Position numbers and translations under genes: made by a program
The notes under the pieces: model-generated
Databases searched by the model: none
What the model was told of the DNA's origin: nothing
The model's input: the letters and a program-made list of their open reading frames with translations, nothing else
Shown: positions 1-8,960 of the stretch, in pieces
Numbering within the stretch: the first letter of the stretch is position 1
How the letters are laid out: each line of letters starts with the position of its first letter
NCBI RefSeq assembly: GCF_050389775.1
Contig: NZ_CP177144.1
Coordinates: 1,674,001-1,738,000, forward strand
Reading direction: 5' to 3'
Length of the DNA stretch: 64,000 bases
DNA from: Marinibacterium sp050389775
GTDB lineage: Bacteria; Pseudomonadota; Alphaproteobacteria; Rhodobacterales; Rhodobacteraceae

Positions 1-408
1 GCCGATGACGATCTGCCCCTGGCCGAGGCCCTGGGCCAGGGCCGGGTGGCCATGGCCCTGGTCGATGCCGTGCCGGCCGGGATCTACGGCAAGGCCGCGC
101 TGCAATCGCTGGGCCTGTGGGACGAGGTCTCGCGCCGGGTGGTGCAGGCCGACAACGTGCGCTCGGCCCTGGCCTTCGTGGCCCTGGGCGAGGCGCCGGC
201 GGGCATTGTCTATTCCACCGACGCGGCGGTCGAGCCGCGGGTGTCGGTGCGCGCGGTCTTTCCCGAAACCTCTCACCCGCCGATCCGCTATCCCGGCGCG
301 CTGCTGACCGGCGCGGATGGTGCGGCCAAGGATTTCCTGGCCTACCTGCAGGGCGCCGAGGCCCGGGCGGTATTTGACCGGCTGGGCTTTTCCGGGCCGG
401 AAGGATAG
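1..408 (+). CDS. modA: Molybdate ABC transporter substrate-binding protein, C-terminal part
   Basis: This is the C-terminal 135 codons of a periplasmic molybdate-binding protein; the reading frame is open from base 1, so the start lies outside the window. The visible part carries the usual ModA end: an A-L-x-x-L-G-x-W segment, then a G-x-V-Y-S-T-D-A segment that in the family contributes to the oxyanion pocket, then a helix ending in F-x-x-x-G-F. It is followed 8 bases later by modB and then modC, which fixes the assignment. ModA delivers molybdate (possibly tungstate) to the ModBC importer. Confidence is limited only by the truncation. Confidence 0.9.
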   Translation, partial: ADDDLPLAEALGQGRVAMALVDAVPAGIYGKAALQSLGLWDEVSRRVVQADNVRSALAFVALGEAPAGIVYSTDAAVEPRVSVRAVFPETSHPPIRYPGALLTGADGAAKDFLAYLQGAEARAVFDRLGFSGPEG

Positions 409-415
409 GGCGCGC

Positions 416-1108
416 GTGGGCTGGCTGGGACCCGAGGAATGGAGCGCGGTGGCCCTGTCGCTCAGGGTGTCGTTCTGGGCCATGCTGGTCAGCCTGCCCT
501 TCGGGGTCTTCACCGCCCTGGCCCTGGCGCGGTGGAGCTTTCCGGGCAAGCAGATCGTCAACGGCATCGTGCACCTGCCGCTGATCCTGCCGCCGGTGGT
601 TACGGGTTACCTGCTGTTGCTGACCTTCGGCGTGCGCGGGCCGGTGGGCGGGCTGCTGGACCGGGTGGGCATCACCCTGGCGTTCCACTGGACGGGGGCG
701 GCGCTGGCCGCGGGGATCATGGCCTTTCCGCTGATGGTCCGGGCGATCCGCCTGTCGATCGAGGCGGTGGACCCACGGCTTGAGCAGGCCGCAGCGACGC
801 TGGGTGCCTCGCGCGGCTGGGTCTTTCTGACCGTGACGCTGCCGATGATCCTGCCGGGCATCCTGGCCGGGGCGATCCTGGCCTTTGCCAAGGCGATGGG
901 CGAATTCGGGGCGACGATCACCTTCGTGTCGAACATTCCCGGCCAGACCCAGACGATCCCTTCGGCGATCTATGCCTTCCTGCAGGTGCCCGGCGGCGAG
1001 GGTGCGGCGCTGCGGCTGGTGGCCGTGTCGGTGGCCGTGGCCATGGGCGCGCTGCTGGTGTCCGAGGCCGTGTCGACCCGGGTGGCCCGGCGCGTGGCGG
1101 GGGCGTGA
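416..1108 (+). CDS. modB: Molybdate ABC transporter permease ModB
   Basis: A 230-residue inner-membrane permease with about five hydrophobic segments. The EAA loop that contacts the ATPase is recognisable as E-Q-A-A-A-T-L-G-A-S near residue 122, followed by the L-P-x-x-x-P-G-I-L-A-G run typical of ModB/CysT permeases. The start is taken as GTG at 416, in frame and 8 bases after the modA stop. An upstream ATG at 317 would add 33 unlike residues from inside modA and is rejected. The stop overlaps the modC start (TGATG), which indicates translational coupling. Confidence 0.95.
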   Translation: MGWLGPEEWSAVALSLRVSFWAMLVSLPFGVFTALALARWSFPGKQIVNGIVHLPLILPPVVTGYLLLLTFGVRGPVGGLLDRVGITLAFHWTGAALAAGIMAFPLMVRAIRLSIEAVDPRLEQAAATLGASRGWVFLTVTLPMILPGILAGAILAFAKAMGEFGATITFVSNIPGQTQTIPSAIYAFLQVPGGEGAALRLVAVSVAVAMGALLVSEAVSTRVARRVAGA

Positions 1109-2202
1109 TGCTGGACCTGCGCCTGCGGCACCGGCAGGGGGCCTTTGCCCTCGACCTGGCCTTTCGGGCCCCGCCGGGCATCACCGTGCTGTTCGGCCGG
1201 TCCGGGTCGGGCAAGACGACAATCGTCAATGCCGTGGCCGGGCTGCTGGATCCCGACGAGGGGCGCATCGCCGTTGCGGACAGCGTGCTGCTGGACACAG
1301 GGGCGGGGGTGAACCTGCCGCCGCACCGGCGCCGGCTGGGCTATGTCTTTCAGGAAGGCCGGCTGTTTCCGCACCTGACCGTGCGCCAGAACCTGGGCTA
1401 TGGCCGGCTGTTCGCGCCGCGCGGGGCGCCGCGCGAGGACATGGGCCGGATCGTCGAGATGCTGGGCCTGGGCGATCTGCTGGCCCGCCGGCCCGGGGCA
1501 CTGTCGGGGGGCGAGAAACAGCGGGTGGCCATCGGCCGGGCGCTGCTGGCCGCGCCGCGCATGATCCTGGCCGACGAGCCGCTGGCGGCGCTGGACGAGG
1601 CGCGCAAGGCCGAGATCCTGCCCTATTTCGAACGGCTGCGCGACGAGGTCGCCGTGCCCATGCTCTATGTCAGCCATTCCGCGGCCGAGGTCGCGCGGCT
1701 GGCCACGACGGTCATCGCGCTGGACAACGGGCGGATCACCCGGCAGGGCCCGGCGGGCGAGGTGCTGGCCGATCCGATGGTGCTGCCGACCGGCGTGCGG
1801 GCGGCGGGGGCGCTGATCGAGGCGGCGGTGGTGCGCCACCATGACGATGGCATCACCGAGCTCGACGCCGGCGGCGTGCCGCTCTTCCTGCCCGCCCTGT
1901 CCCAGGCCCCGGGTCAGCGCATCCGCCTGCGCATCGCGGCGCAGGAGGTCGTGCTGTCGCGCGGGGCGCCGCAGGGCCTGTCGGCGCTCAATGTCATTCC
2001 GGGGGTGATCGACCGGGTGCGCACGGGCGAGGGGCCGGGCGCACTGGTGTCGCTGCGCACGCCGGCCGGGCCGGTGCTGGCCCGGGTCACGCGACGGTCG
2101 GTCGAGGCCCTGGGCCTGGCCGAGGGCGTAAGCTGTCATGCCGTGGTCAAATCGGTAGCCATCGCGCCCGAGGATGTTGGCGGGGCGCGCGAACGGTCCT
2201 GA
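1108..2202 (+). CDS. modC: Molybdate ABC transporter ATP-binding protein ModC
   Basis: The ATPase of the molybdate importer, 364 residues. Walker A is G-R-S-G-S-G-K-T-T (about residue 31), the signature is L-S-G-G-E-K-Q-R (about 132), and Walker B is M-I-L-A-D-E-P (about 151), followed by the H-loop histidine in V-S-H-S. After the roughly 230-residue nucleotide-binding domain there is a C-terminal extension consistent with the mop/TOBE molybdate-binding domain that distinguishes ModC from other ABC ATPases. The start is ATG at 1108; an in-frame GTG directly before it at 1105 is possible. Confidence 0.96.
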   Translation: MLDLRLRHRQGAFALDLAFRAPPGITVLFGRSGSGKTTIVNAVAGLLDPDEGRIAVADSVLLDTGAGVNLPPHRRRLGYVFQEGRLFPHLTVRQNLGYGRLFAPRGAPREDMGRIVEMLGLGDLLARRPGALSGGEKQRVAIGRALLAAPRMILADEPLAALDEARKAEILPYFERLRDEVAVPMLYVSHSAAEVARLATTVIALDNGRITRQGPAGEVLADPMVLPTGVRAAGALIEAAVVRHHDDGITELDAGGVPLFLPALSQAPGQRIRLRIAAQEVVLSRGAPQGLSALNVIPGVIDRVRTGEGPGALVSLRTPAGPVLARVTRRSVEALGLAEGVSCHAVVKSVAIAPEDVGGARERS

Positions 2203-2479
2203 GGCGGGGTGCCGGTGCCGTTGTTGCCGTGGCCGGGGGGCCGCAGGTGAGGTCGTGACCTTCGTCGGTTGCCGTCACCGCCGCTGCCCTTGCTGTCACC
2301 GGTGCTGCCGCGCCCGTCGCCACCGTGCCCGTCGCCACCGCCTTCGGGGCCGTCACCGTCCCGCCGCCGGTCCTGTCACGGCCTTTTTGTTGTTTTCATC
2401 GCCGCTGACTTTTCCGTCACCGATACCGCCGCAGCTGTCGCCACCGCCGTTGTGGCCGCTACCGCCCGGCCGCGCCGGG
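2203..2479. other. Gene-free low-complexity spacer between convergent genes
   Basis: Between the modC stop and the stop of the oppositely oriented oxidoreductase lie 277 bases of degenerate C/G/T-rich sequence with recurring GTCACCG, GTCGCCACC and GCCGTC words. No clear T-tract terminator is visible. Long overlapping reading frames run through it but none has family features. Its texture resembles the in-frame low-complexity insert of cobN at about 31.66-31.93 kb. Confidence 0.6.
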
Positions 2480-3493
2480 TCAGTCGGCCGCGTCGGCCAT
2501 GGCCTGGGCGCGGATGGCCATTTCCATCACGTTGAACGGATGCTCCTGGGGCATGGCCGTTTCGGTGCGGTTGCGGATGTCGTCGATCAGCCTGGCGAAA
2601 TAGGGCAGGCCGGCATCCCGGGCGTCGATCGTCTCGCAGCGCGTGCCATTGGTCAGGATCAGCGTGTCACTCCGGTCCGAGCGCCCGGCATCGACATATT
2701 TGCGCAGCTCGATCGTGCCTTCGGTGCCCAGCAGGAACAGCCGCCCGTCGCCCCAGGTCGGCAGGCCGTCCGGGGTGAACCAGTCCAGCCGGACATAGCC
2801 GTCGATCCCCGGCGCCTTCAGCGCCACCTGGCCGAAATCGCGGAAAGCCGGATCGCCGGGATTGGCCCTGTTGGCCGTGCTGGCCAGGGTGATCTCGGCC
2901 GTGCTCAGCCCGCCGAAGACCAGGAACTGGTCGATCTGGTGCGAGCCGATGTCGGTCAGGATGCCCCCGTTGCGCGCCGGGTCGAAGAACCAGTCGGGCC
3001 GGGAGGGCCGGTTCAGCCGGTGCGGGCCCAGGCCGATGGTCTGGATCACCCGGCCGATGGCCCCTTCGGCCACCAGCTCGGCCGCGGCGGTGACCGACGG
3101 CACCTCGAACCGTTCCGAGAAGTCGACCGACCAGATGCGCCCGGTGCGGGCGACCTCGGCGCGCAGTGCGGCCAGCTGGTCCAGCGTCAGGCAGCCGGGC
3201 TTGTCGCTCATGACGTCCTTGCCGGCGGCCATGGCGCGCAGGGCGATAGCCGGCCGGTCGCAGGGCACGGCGGCGGTCAGGATCAGGTCGATGCCCGGAT
3301 CGTCCAGCAGCGCATCCATCGCCGCGACCCGGGGCGCTTCGGGAAAGCGCCGGACAAAGCCGTCCAGCGTGCCGGGCGTGCCATCGGTCCACCAGCCGGC
3401 CAGCTCGGCCCCGGCGGCCTGCATGTGGCCGGCCATGGTATAGATGTGGCGGTGGTCGATGCCGATCACGCCCATGCGCAGGGGGGCGGTCAT
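2480..3493 (-). CDS. Gfo/Idh/MocA-family oxidoreductase
   Basis: A 337-residue NAD(P)-dependent oxidoreductase of the glucose-fructose oxidoreductase/inositol dehydrogenase/MocA family. The N-terminal Rossmann fold begins M-G-V-I-G-I-D-H-R-H-I, and the family's E-K-P lysine motif appears as S-D-K-P-G near residue 96. The C-terminal alpha/beta domain contains a G-S-H-Q-I-D-Q-F segment that supplies substrate-binding histidine and aspartate in relatives. It is the last gene of the leftward sugar-acid operon and its start overlaps the previous stop by 4 bases. The substrate cannot be read from sequence; in this setting it probably oxidises or reduces a sugar or sugar acid. Confidence 0.9.
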   Translation of the reverse strand: MTAPLRMGVIGIDHRHIYTMAGHMQAAGAELAGWWTDGTPGTLDGFVRRFPEAPRVAAMDALLDDPGIDLILTAAVPCDRPAIALRAMAAGKDVMSDKPGCLTLDQLAALRAEVARTGRIWSVDFSERFEVPSVTAAAELVAEGAIGRVIQTIGLGPHRLNRPSRPDWFFDPARNGGILTDIGSHQIDQFLVFGGLSTAEITLASTANRANPGDPAFRDFGQVALKAPGIDGYVRLDWFTPDGLPTWGDGRLFLLGTEGTIELRKYVDAGRSDRSDTLILTNGTRCETIDARDAGLPYFARLIDDIRNRTETAMPQEHPFNVMEMAIRAQAMADAAD

Positions 3494-4527
3494 GTCAGGG
3501 CTCCTTGCAGCGGGATCTGGCGGCCCTGGCGGGACGAGGCGGCGATGGCGTCGATCAGCCGGTGCACGGCCAGGGCCGAGCGGGCGGTGATGGCCGGCGG
3601 GCGGTCATCGGCCAGGGCGGTGGCGAAATCCTCGATCACGGCCTGGTGCCAGGCATGGGTGAAGGCCATCGGATCGGCCCCGCCGCCGCCCGTCGTGCCG
3701 CTGCCGCCGATCTCTTCGATGCGCCCGTCGCGCCAGTGCAGCACCAGGTGATCGCCGGCCAGCCGGGCCGAGGCCCGTTCGCAATTGATGACGATCTCTT
3801 CCGAGGCCCCGGGGAACTGGGCCGTGGTGGCCATGACAGAGCCCACCGCGCCCGAGGCAAAGCGCAGCCCGGCGGTGGCGAAATCCTCGCCTTCCAGCTC
3901 GTGCAGGCGGGTGGTGGCCGTCAGGGCCTGCACGCCGGTGACATGGCCGCACAGGTGCAGGGCCAGATCGAGCGTGTGGATGGCCTGGGTGATCAGCACG
4001 CCGCCGCCGTCGCGGCCATAGGTGCCCCGGCCGGGGCTGTCGTAATAGGATTGGTCGCGCCACCACGGAATGCGGATGTCGACGCTACCGATCCGGCCCA
4101 GCTGGCCGGCGGCCAGCCGGGCCTGCAGGTCCAGGGCGGCCGGGCGCATGCGGTGTTGCAGGGTGACGCCACAGGCCAGCCCGGCCTCGTCCATCAGGGT
4201 GACGATGGCCTCGGCCCGGCCGGTGTCGCGTTCGACGGGCTTTTCCATCAGCACCGGCAGGCCGGCCGCGGCCAGGGTGCGGATGATGTCCTGGCGGGCG
4301 TCGGGCGGGGTCAGCAGGATGACGAAATCCAGCTCTTCATCGGCGGCCAGCGCGTCGAGATCCTCATAGACCCGGGGCTGGCCGTGGCGGTCGGCAAAGG
4401 CCCGGGCCTTGTCGGCATCGCGGGCCATGACGCCATGCAGCCGGGCCGCGCCGGCATCGCGCAGGGCATGGGCATGGGTGTCGGCCACCATGCCCAGCCC
4501 GATCAGCGCGGCGTTGCGGGGCCTCAT
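3490..4527 (-). CDS. Gfo/Idh/MocA-family oxidoreductase
   Basis: A second, divergent member of the Gfo/Idh/MocA family (345 residues). The Rossmann motif is A-A-L-I-G-L-G-M-V-A-D, the canonical catalytic-lysine motif is M-E-K-P-V-E near residue 96, and an A-I-H-T-L-D-L-A-L segment near residue 182 gives the substrate-side histidine and aspartate. It overlaps the downstream oxidoreductase by 4 bases and the upstream kinase by 4 bases, so the three are translationally coupled. It probably handles a sugar acid of the same pathway; the precise reaction is unknown. Confidence 0.92.
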   Translation of the reverse strand: MRPRNAALIGLGMVADTHAHALRDAGAARLHGVMARDADKARAFADRHGQPRVYEDLDALAADEELDFVILLTPPDARQDIIRTLAAAGLPVLMEKPVERDTGRAEAIVTLMDEAGLACGVTLQHRMRPAALDLQARLAAGQLGRIGSVDIRIPWWRDQSYYDSPGRGTYGRDGGGVLITQAIHTLDLALHLCGHVTGVQALTATTRLHELEGEDFATAGLRFASGAVGSVMATTAQFPGASEEIVINCERASARLAGDHLVLHWRDGRIEEIGGSGTTGGGGADPMAFTHAWHQAVIEDFATALADDRPPAITARSALAVHRLIDAIAASSRQGRQIPLQGALT

Positions 4528-5450
4528 GTCGCGCCCTCGGCCGGTGGCGGGGCGGTGTCGCGCGGCAGGATCGCGCCCTTGGCGCCGACGACCCGCGCGG
4601 CCAGGGCGTGGCCGGCGGCCAGCGCCCCGGCCTCGGTCGCGCCGGTCAGCCGGGCGCCGAGGTAGCCGCCGTTGAAACTGTCGCCCGCGGCGGTGCTGTC
4701 GATCACCCGCGGGGCGGGGGGGAAGGGCCCGGCGGCGCTGCCATCCAGGGCCAGCGGCCCGGCCGCCCCCCGTTTCAGCGCGCCCGAGGTCAGGCCATAG
4801 CCGGCCAGCCGGTCGAGCACGGCGGCTTCGGTGGCATCGCCGAACAGGGCCATTTCGTCATCGACGCTGGGCAGGGCGATGTCGGTCTGGCGCCAGGCCG
4901 CGGCAACGGCCGCGCGGGCCGTGGCCTCGTCGGGCCAGAGCCGGGGCCGATAGTTGGAATCGAAGGCCAGCAGCCCGCCCCCCGCGCGATAGCCGGGCAC
5001 CCAGTCGAGAAACGCCTGCCGGTGGCCTTCGGGCAGGATGGCCAGGGTGATGGCCGACAGGTAGAGGATGCGCGCCCGGCCCAGCCGGTCGAAATCCAGC
5101 GCCCCGGGGGCCAGCATCTGGCGGGCGGCGGAGCTGTCGCGCCAGTAATAGAACGACCGTTCGCCGGCGGCATCGGTGGATATGGCATAAAGCCCGGGCA
5201 GGCGGCTGTCGTGGCGGGCGACCAGGCTGCAATCCAGCGCCTCGGATTGCATCATGGCAACCATCTGGTCGGACAGCGGATCGCGGCCCAGGCAGGTGGC
5301 ATAGGCAATGTCCAGCCCGGGGGCCTGGCGCTTGAGGTAGATCGCCGTGTTCAGCGTGTCACCGGCAAAGCCCACGGCCGCGCGGCCGCCGGGGTCGGAG
5401 GCCAGCGACAGCTCGACCATGGCCTCGCCCATGCAGATCACATCGATCAT
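4524..5450 (-). CDS. kdgK: PfkB-family kinase, probably 2-keto-3-deoxygluconate kinase
   Basis: A 308-residue ribokinase/PfkB-type sugar kinase. The N terminus has C-M-G-E-A-M-V-E-L and a G-F-A-G-D-T-L-N-T-A substrate-binding run, which is characteristic of 2-dehydro-3-deoxygluconokinases. The second PfkB signature is D-S-T-A-A-G-D-S-F-N-G-G, with the catalytic aspartate in A-A-G-D. KdgK phosphorylates KDG to KDPG with ATP. The altronate dehydratase-like gene upstream would supply KDG, supporting the call. No KDPG aldolase is present in the window. Confidence 0.85.
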   Translation of the reverse strand: MIDVICMGEAMVELSLASDPGGRAAVGFAGDTLNTAIYLKRQAPGLDIAYATCLGRDPLSDQMVAMMQSEALDCSLVARHDSRLPGLYAISTDAAGERSFYYWRDSSAARQMLAPGALDFDRLGRARILYLSAITLAILPEGHRQAFLDWVPGYRAGGGLLAFDSNYRPRLWPDEATARAAVAAAWRQTDIALPSVDDEMALFGDATEAAVLDRLAGYGLTSGALKRGAAGPLALDGSAAGPFPPAPRVIDSTAAGDSFNGGYLGARLTGATEAGALAAGHALAARVVGAKGAILPRDTAPPPAEGAT

Positions 5451-5453
5451 GGC

Positions 5454-6341
5454 CTACCCCTTGAACCGGTCGGCGAAGAAATCGACCATCTCGGGCACCA
5501 TGGCCTCGCCCCGGCCATCGTCCAGCGCGGCCTGCATGGCGGTGTCGGCGCAGGCCGACATGATCGTGGCCGCCCCGAGATCTTCGGCCATGCGGCGGTA
5601 ATAGCCCACGTCCTTGGCCCCGTTCTTGATGGCAAAGGCCAGCTGGGTGGCATCGCCGTCGACGGCATAGGCCCGTACGAAATCCATCATGCCCGATTTC
5701 AGCGGCCCGGCCGACATGACATCATACAGGCCCTGGCGGGGGATGCCCGCCGCATCGGCCATGGCAAAGGCCTCGGACATGGCATTGGCCGTGGTCATGG
5801 CGAAGAAGTTGTTGATCAGCTTGATCGTGTGGCCGGAGCCCAGCGGGCCCAGGTGAAAGACGTTTTCGCCCAGGTCGTCCAGAACCGGCTTGATGCGGTC
5901 ATAGGTCGGCCGGTCGCCGGCGGCCATGATGTTCAGGAGCCCGTCCTTGGCATGGCTGGGCGTGCGGCCCAAAGGCGCGTCGAGATAGACCGCCCCGGTG
6001 GCGGCCGTCTCGGTGCCCAGCTCCTTGGTCGACGAAGGCAGCGAAGTGCCGAAATCGACGACAACCTTGCCCGCGCCCAGCCCGGCCAGCACGCCATCGG
6101 CTCCGCGCATCCGGCCTTCGACATGATCCGAGGTGCCCATGCAGAGCATGATGATGTCGGAGGCCTCGGCCAGGTCGCGGGCGGTGGCGGCCTCGGTCGC
6201 ACCGCGGGCCAGCGCGGCCTCGATGCCGGTGCGGTCGCGGTTGCCCAGCACGCTCAGCGCATAGCCCTTGTCCTGCAGGCGGCCGACCATGGCCGCGCCC
6301 ATCAGGCCCAGGCCGATGAAGCCGATCTTGGGTAATGTCAT
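5454..6341 (-). CDS. Beta-hydroxyacid dehydrogenase (3-hydroxyisobutyrate dehydrogenase / tartronate-semialdehyde reductase family)
   Basis: A 295-residue NAD(P)-dependent dehydrogenase. It opens with I-G-F-I-G-L-G-L-M-G-A-A-M, the nucleotide-binding motif of the family. The substrate motif appears as D-A-P-L-G-R-T, and the catalytic lysine lies in G-S-G-H-T-I-K-L-I-N-N-F near residue 167. Family members include 3-hydroxyisobutyrate dehydrogenase, GarR/GlxR and sulfolactaldehyde reductase. In this operon a role in reducing or oxidising a uronate or a C3 semialdehyde is plausible, but the exact substrate is not determined by the motifs. Confidence 0.9.
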   Translation of the reverse strand: MTLPKIGFIGLGLMGAAMVGRLQDKGYALSVLGNRDRTGIEAALARGATEAATARDLAEASDIIMLCMGTSDHVEGRMRGADGVLAGLGAGKVVVDFGTSLPSSTKELGTETAATGAVYLDAPLGRTPSHAKDGLLNIMAAGDRPTYDRIKPVLDDLGENVFHLGPLGSGHTIKLINNFFAMTTANAMSEAFAMADAAGIPRQGLYDVMSAGPLKSGMMDFVRAYAVDGDATQLAFAIKNGAKDVGYYRRMAEDLGAATIMSACADTAMQAALDDGRGEAMVPEMVDFFADRFKG

Positions 6342-7336
6342 GGGGATACTCCTTCGGGCCGGGTCGCGGCCTCGATTTTGAGGGTGGTGTCGAGCGTCTT
6401 GCGGGCGTCTTCGGCGCTGACGACAGGGCTGGCGCGGCCCGCGATGACCTCGGCGAAATGGCTCAGCTGCCGGGCCAGGGGCTCGGCGTCTTCGATGGTG
6501 GTCTCGGTCGGGCGGGGCAGGTCGTTCCAGGTCTCGGCGCCCGACCAGATCCGCAGCGAGGGGAATTCGATCGCCCCGTGGGTGCAGGCGATGCGCAGGT
6601 AGTCCTGGCCGGTCTTCGGGATCGCCGGGCTTTCGCCGGTGCCGGCCTCGAACCCCCAGGGGGTGGGGGTGGTGTCGGCAAAGGCGATGGTCGCGGTCAT
6701 GCCGCTGTCAAAGCCCAGCACGGCCCCGCCGCTTTCGGTGCGCGCGGCGCCCCGCACGGCGTTGGAGCCGAAGCCCGAGACATGGACGACCTCGCCGAAG
6801 AGCCAGCGCAGGGTGTCGACATCGTGGATCAGGTTCTGCTTGACCGGCGCGCCGTCCATGCCCGCCCGCCAGTCGACGTCGAAATAGCTGTCGGGCTTGC
6901 GCATGGTCCAAAGGAGGGCAGCCGTGACCGGGTGGCCCAGCTGGCCCGAGGCGATGATCTCTTTCAGCCGGGCGATGCGCGGGTGGTGGCGGCGGTGGTG
7001 GCCGACCAGCACGTGGCGACCGGTGCGGGCGGAGGCGGCGATCATGGCCTGGGCGGCGTCGAGATCCTCGGCCACGGGTTTCTCGACGAGGACATGCCAG
7101 CCCCGGTCCAGCGCGGCCAGGGTCAGGGGCGCATGGCTGGGCGTGGGGGTGGCGATGACGATGCCGTCGGCGGGGACATCGACGCGCGCGATGTCGTCAA
7201 AGCCGGGCACGTCGGCGGGCCGGCGTTCGGGCATCGGGTCGATGACCCCGGCCAGGGTGAGCGCCGGATTGGCGCGGATATGGGCCATGTGGCGCTGGCC
7301 GATCATGCCGGTGCCGGCGATCAACAGGCGGGTCAT
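6338..7336 (-). CDS. Gfo/Idh/MocA-family oxidoreductase
   Basis: The third Gfo/Idh/MocA member of the operon, 332 residues from the ATG at 7336, which directly precedes the Rossmann motif L-L-I-A-G-T-G-M-I-G-Q. An upstream in-frame ATG at 7378 would add 14 unlike residues and is not used. The catalytic-lysine motif is V-E-K-P-V-A near residue 92, and an N-L-I-H-D-V-D-T-L-R segment near residue 168 supplies the active-site histidine and aspartate. The stop overlaps the start of the beta-hydroxyacid dehydrogenase gene by 4 bases. Confidence 0.9.
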   Translation of the reverse strand: MTRLLIAGTGMIGQRHMAHIRANPALTLAGVIDPMPERRPADVPGFDDIARVDVPADGIVIATPTPSHAPLTLAALDRGWHVLVEKPVAEDLDAAQAMIAASARTGRHVLVGHHRRHHPRIARLKEIIASGQLGHPVTAALLWTMRKPDSYFDVDWRAGMDGAPVKQNLIHDVDTLRWLFGEVVHVSGFGSNAVRGAARTESGGAVLGFDSGMTATIAFADTTPTPWGFEAGTGESPAIPKTGQDYLRIACTHGAIEFPSLRIWSGAETWNDLPRPTETTIEDAEPLARQLSHFAEVIAGRASPVVSAEDARKTLDTTLKIEAATRPEGVSP

Positions 7337-7388
7337 GGCCGGCCCCGCTCGCCGCGCCCTTGCAGGCCCGTCTCGCAACCTTCGTGCA

Positions 7389-8894
7389 TCACATCACCGC
7401 TCCGATCTGCCAGGGGACAAACTCGTAATCGCCAAGGCCCTGGGCCTCGGATTTCGACATTTCGCCGGAGGCCACGCGCAGGAACAGCTCGTAGATCTCG
7501 CGGCCCTTTTCCTCGACGGTCACGCCATCGGTCAGGATCTCGCCGGCGTTCACGTCCATGTCCTCGATCATGCGGGTGAACATCTCGGAATTGGTGGCCA
7601 CCTTGATCGTCGGTGCGGGTTTCGACCCGAAGGCCGATCCGCGGCCGGTCGTGAAGCACACCAGGTTGCAGCCCCCCGCGATCTGGCCCGTCACCGAGGC
7701 CGGATCGTAGCCGGGGCTGTCCATGAAGGTGAAACCGGCGGCCGTCACCGGCTCGGCATAGCGGTAGACGCCGGTCAGGGGAGACGTGCCGCCCTTGGCC
7801 GCCGCGCCCAGCGATTTTTCCAGGATCGTCGTCAGCCCGCCCTTCTTGTTGCCGGGCGAGGGGTTGTTGTCCATCGAGCCCTTGTTGCGCGCGGTGTAAT
7901 CCTCCCACCAGCGGATCAGGCCGACCAGCTTGTCGCCCGTCGCCCGGTCCGCCGCGCGGCGGGTCAGCAGGTGCTCGGCCCCGTAGATCTCGGGCGTTTC
8001 GGCCAGCACGCCGGTGCCGCCCTGCGCGGCCAGCAGGTCGCAGGCATATCCCAGGGCCGGGTTGGCGGTGATCCCCGACCAGGCATCGGACCCGCCGCAT
8101 TGCAGGGCGACCTTGAGGCTGGAGGCCGGGCAAGGCTCGCGCCGGGCCTCGTTCACCACGGGCAGCATGGCGCGGACCTTGTCGATGCCCATCTCGATGG
8201 TCTTGCGCAGGCCGGCGACCCCTTGGATGTTCATCGTCTGGAACAGCGGGCCCTGTTTCAGCCCGTAGGCCTCGAGCAGCCAGTCGATCTGGTTCATCTC
8301 GCAGCCCAGGCCGACCATGATCACCCCGCCATGGTTGGGATGCTTGGCATAGCCCCACATGACCCGTTGCAGGGCCTCGAACCCCTCGCCATTGCCGCCC
8401 ATCCCGCAGCCGGTGCCATGGACAAAGGCCACGACCCCGTCGACATTGGGATAATCGGCCAGCTCGTCGGGCCCGAAGGCATCGGCGATGCGCCGGGCGG
8501 CGGTGGCCGAGCAATTCACCGAGGTCACGATGGCGATGTAGTTGCGCGTGCCCACCGCGCCGTTTTCGCGCCGGTAGCCCATGAAGGTGTCGGGCGTGGT
8601 GGCCGGGGCGACGGGGCGCAGGTCGGTGCCGAATTCATAGGCCACGTCGGTGTTGCGGAACTCGACATTGTGGGTGTGCACGTGGTCGCCCGCCGCGATG
8701 TCCTGCGCGGCATAGCCGATCAGCTGGGCATATTTGCGGATCGCCCCGCCGGCGGGGATGTCGGTCGTGGCCACCTTGTGGCCCGAGGGGATCAGGGCGC
8801 GGGTCGCGACCTCTTCGAGGACCGTGCCGGCTTCAAGGGGACGGGTGGCGGTGACGACATTGTCGCTCGGGTCGAGACGGACATGGGCGCGCAT
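7389..8894 (-). CDS. UxaA/GarD-family altronate dehydratase-like protein
   Basis: A 501-residue full-length member of the altronate dehydratase / galactarate dehydratase family. An N-terminal SAF domain (about residues 1-95) is followed by the catalytic region, with M-G-Y-R-R-E-N-G-A-V-G-T-R-N-Y, H-G-T-G-C-G-M and G-L-G-C-E-M-N motifs and a later Q-C-G-G-S-D-A-W segment that carry the conserved cysteines and histidines of the Fe(II)-dependent enzymes. UxaA converts D-altronate to 2-keto-3-deoxy-D-gluconate, the substrate of the kinase further down the operon. Other sugar-acid substrates remain possible. Confidence 0.9.
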   Translation of the reverse strand: MRAHVRLDPSDNVVTATRPLEAGTVLEEVATRALIPSGHKVATTDIPAGGAIRKYAQLIGYAAQDIAAGDHVHTHNVEFRNTDVAYEFGTDLRPVAPATTPDTFMGYRRENGAVGTRNYIAIVTSVNCSATAARRIADAFGPDELADYPNVDGVVAFVHGTGCGMGGNGEGFEALQRVMWGYAKHPNHGGVIMVGLGCEMNQIDWLLEAYGLKQGPLFQTMNIQGVAGLRKTIEMGIDKVRAMLPVVNEARREPCPASSLKVALQCGGSDAWSGITANPALGYACDLLAAQGGTGVLAETPEIYGAEHLLTRRAADRATGDKLVGLIRWWEDYTARNKGSMDNNPSPGNKKGGLTTILEKSLGAAAKGGTSPLTGVYRYAEPVTAAGFTFMDSPGYDPASVTGQIAGGCNLVCFTTGRGSAFGSKPAPTIKVATNSEMFTRMIEDMDVNAGEILTDGVTVEEKGREIYELFLRVASGEMSKSEAQGLGDYEFVPWQIGAVM

Positions 8895-8960
8895 TGGCTG
8901 TTCCTTGGTGGATGCGGGGCGCGCCGCCGCAGCGGCGCCCCGGAGGGGGAGGAGGGGGCA

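Noticed and set aside
2174..3751. A long + strand frame spanning the modC end and the first oxidoreductase
   Set aside because: It overlaps modC and is antisense to a well-supported oxidoreductase; there is no ribosome-binding site or motif.
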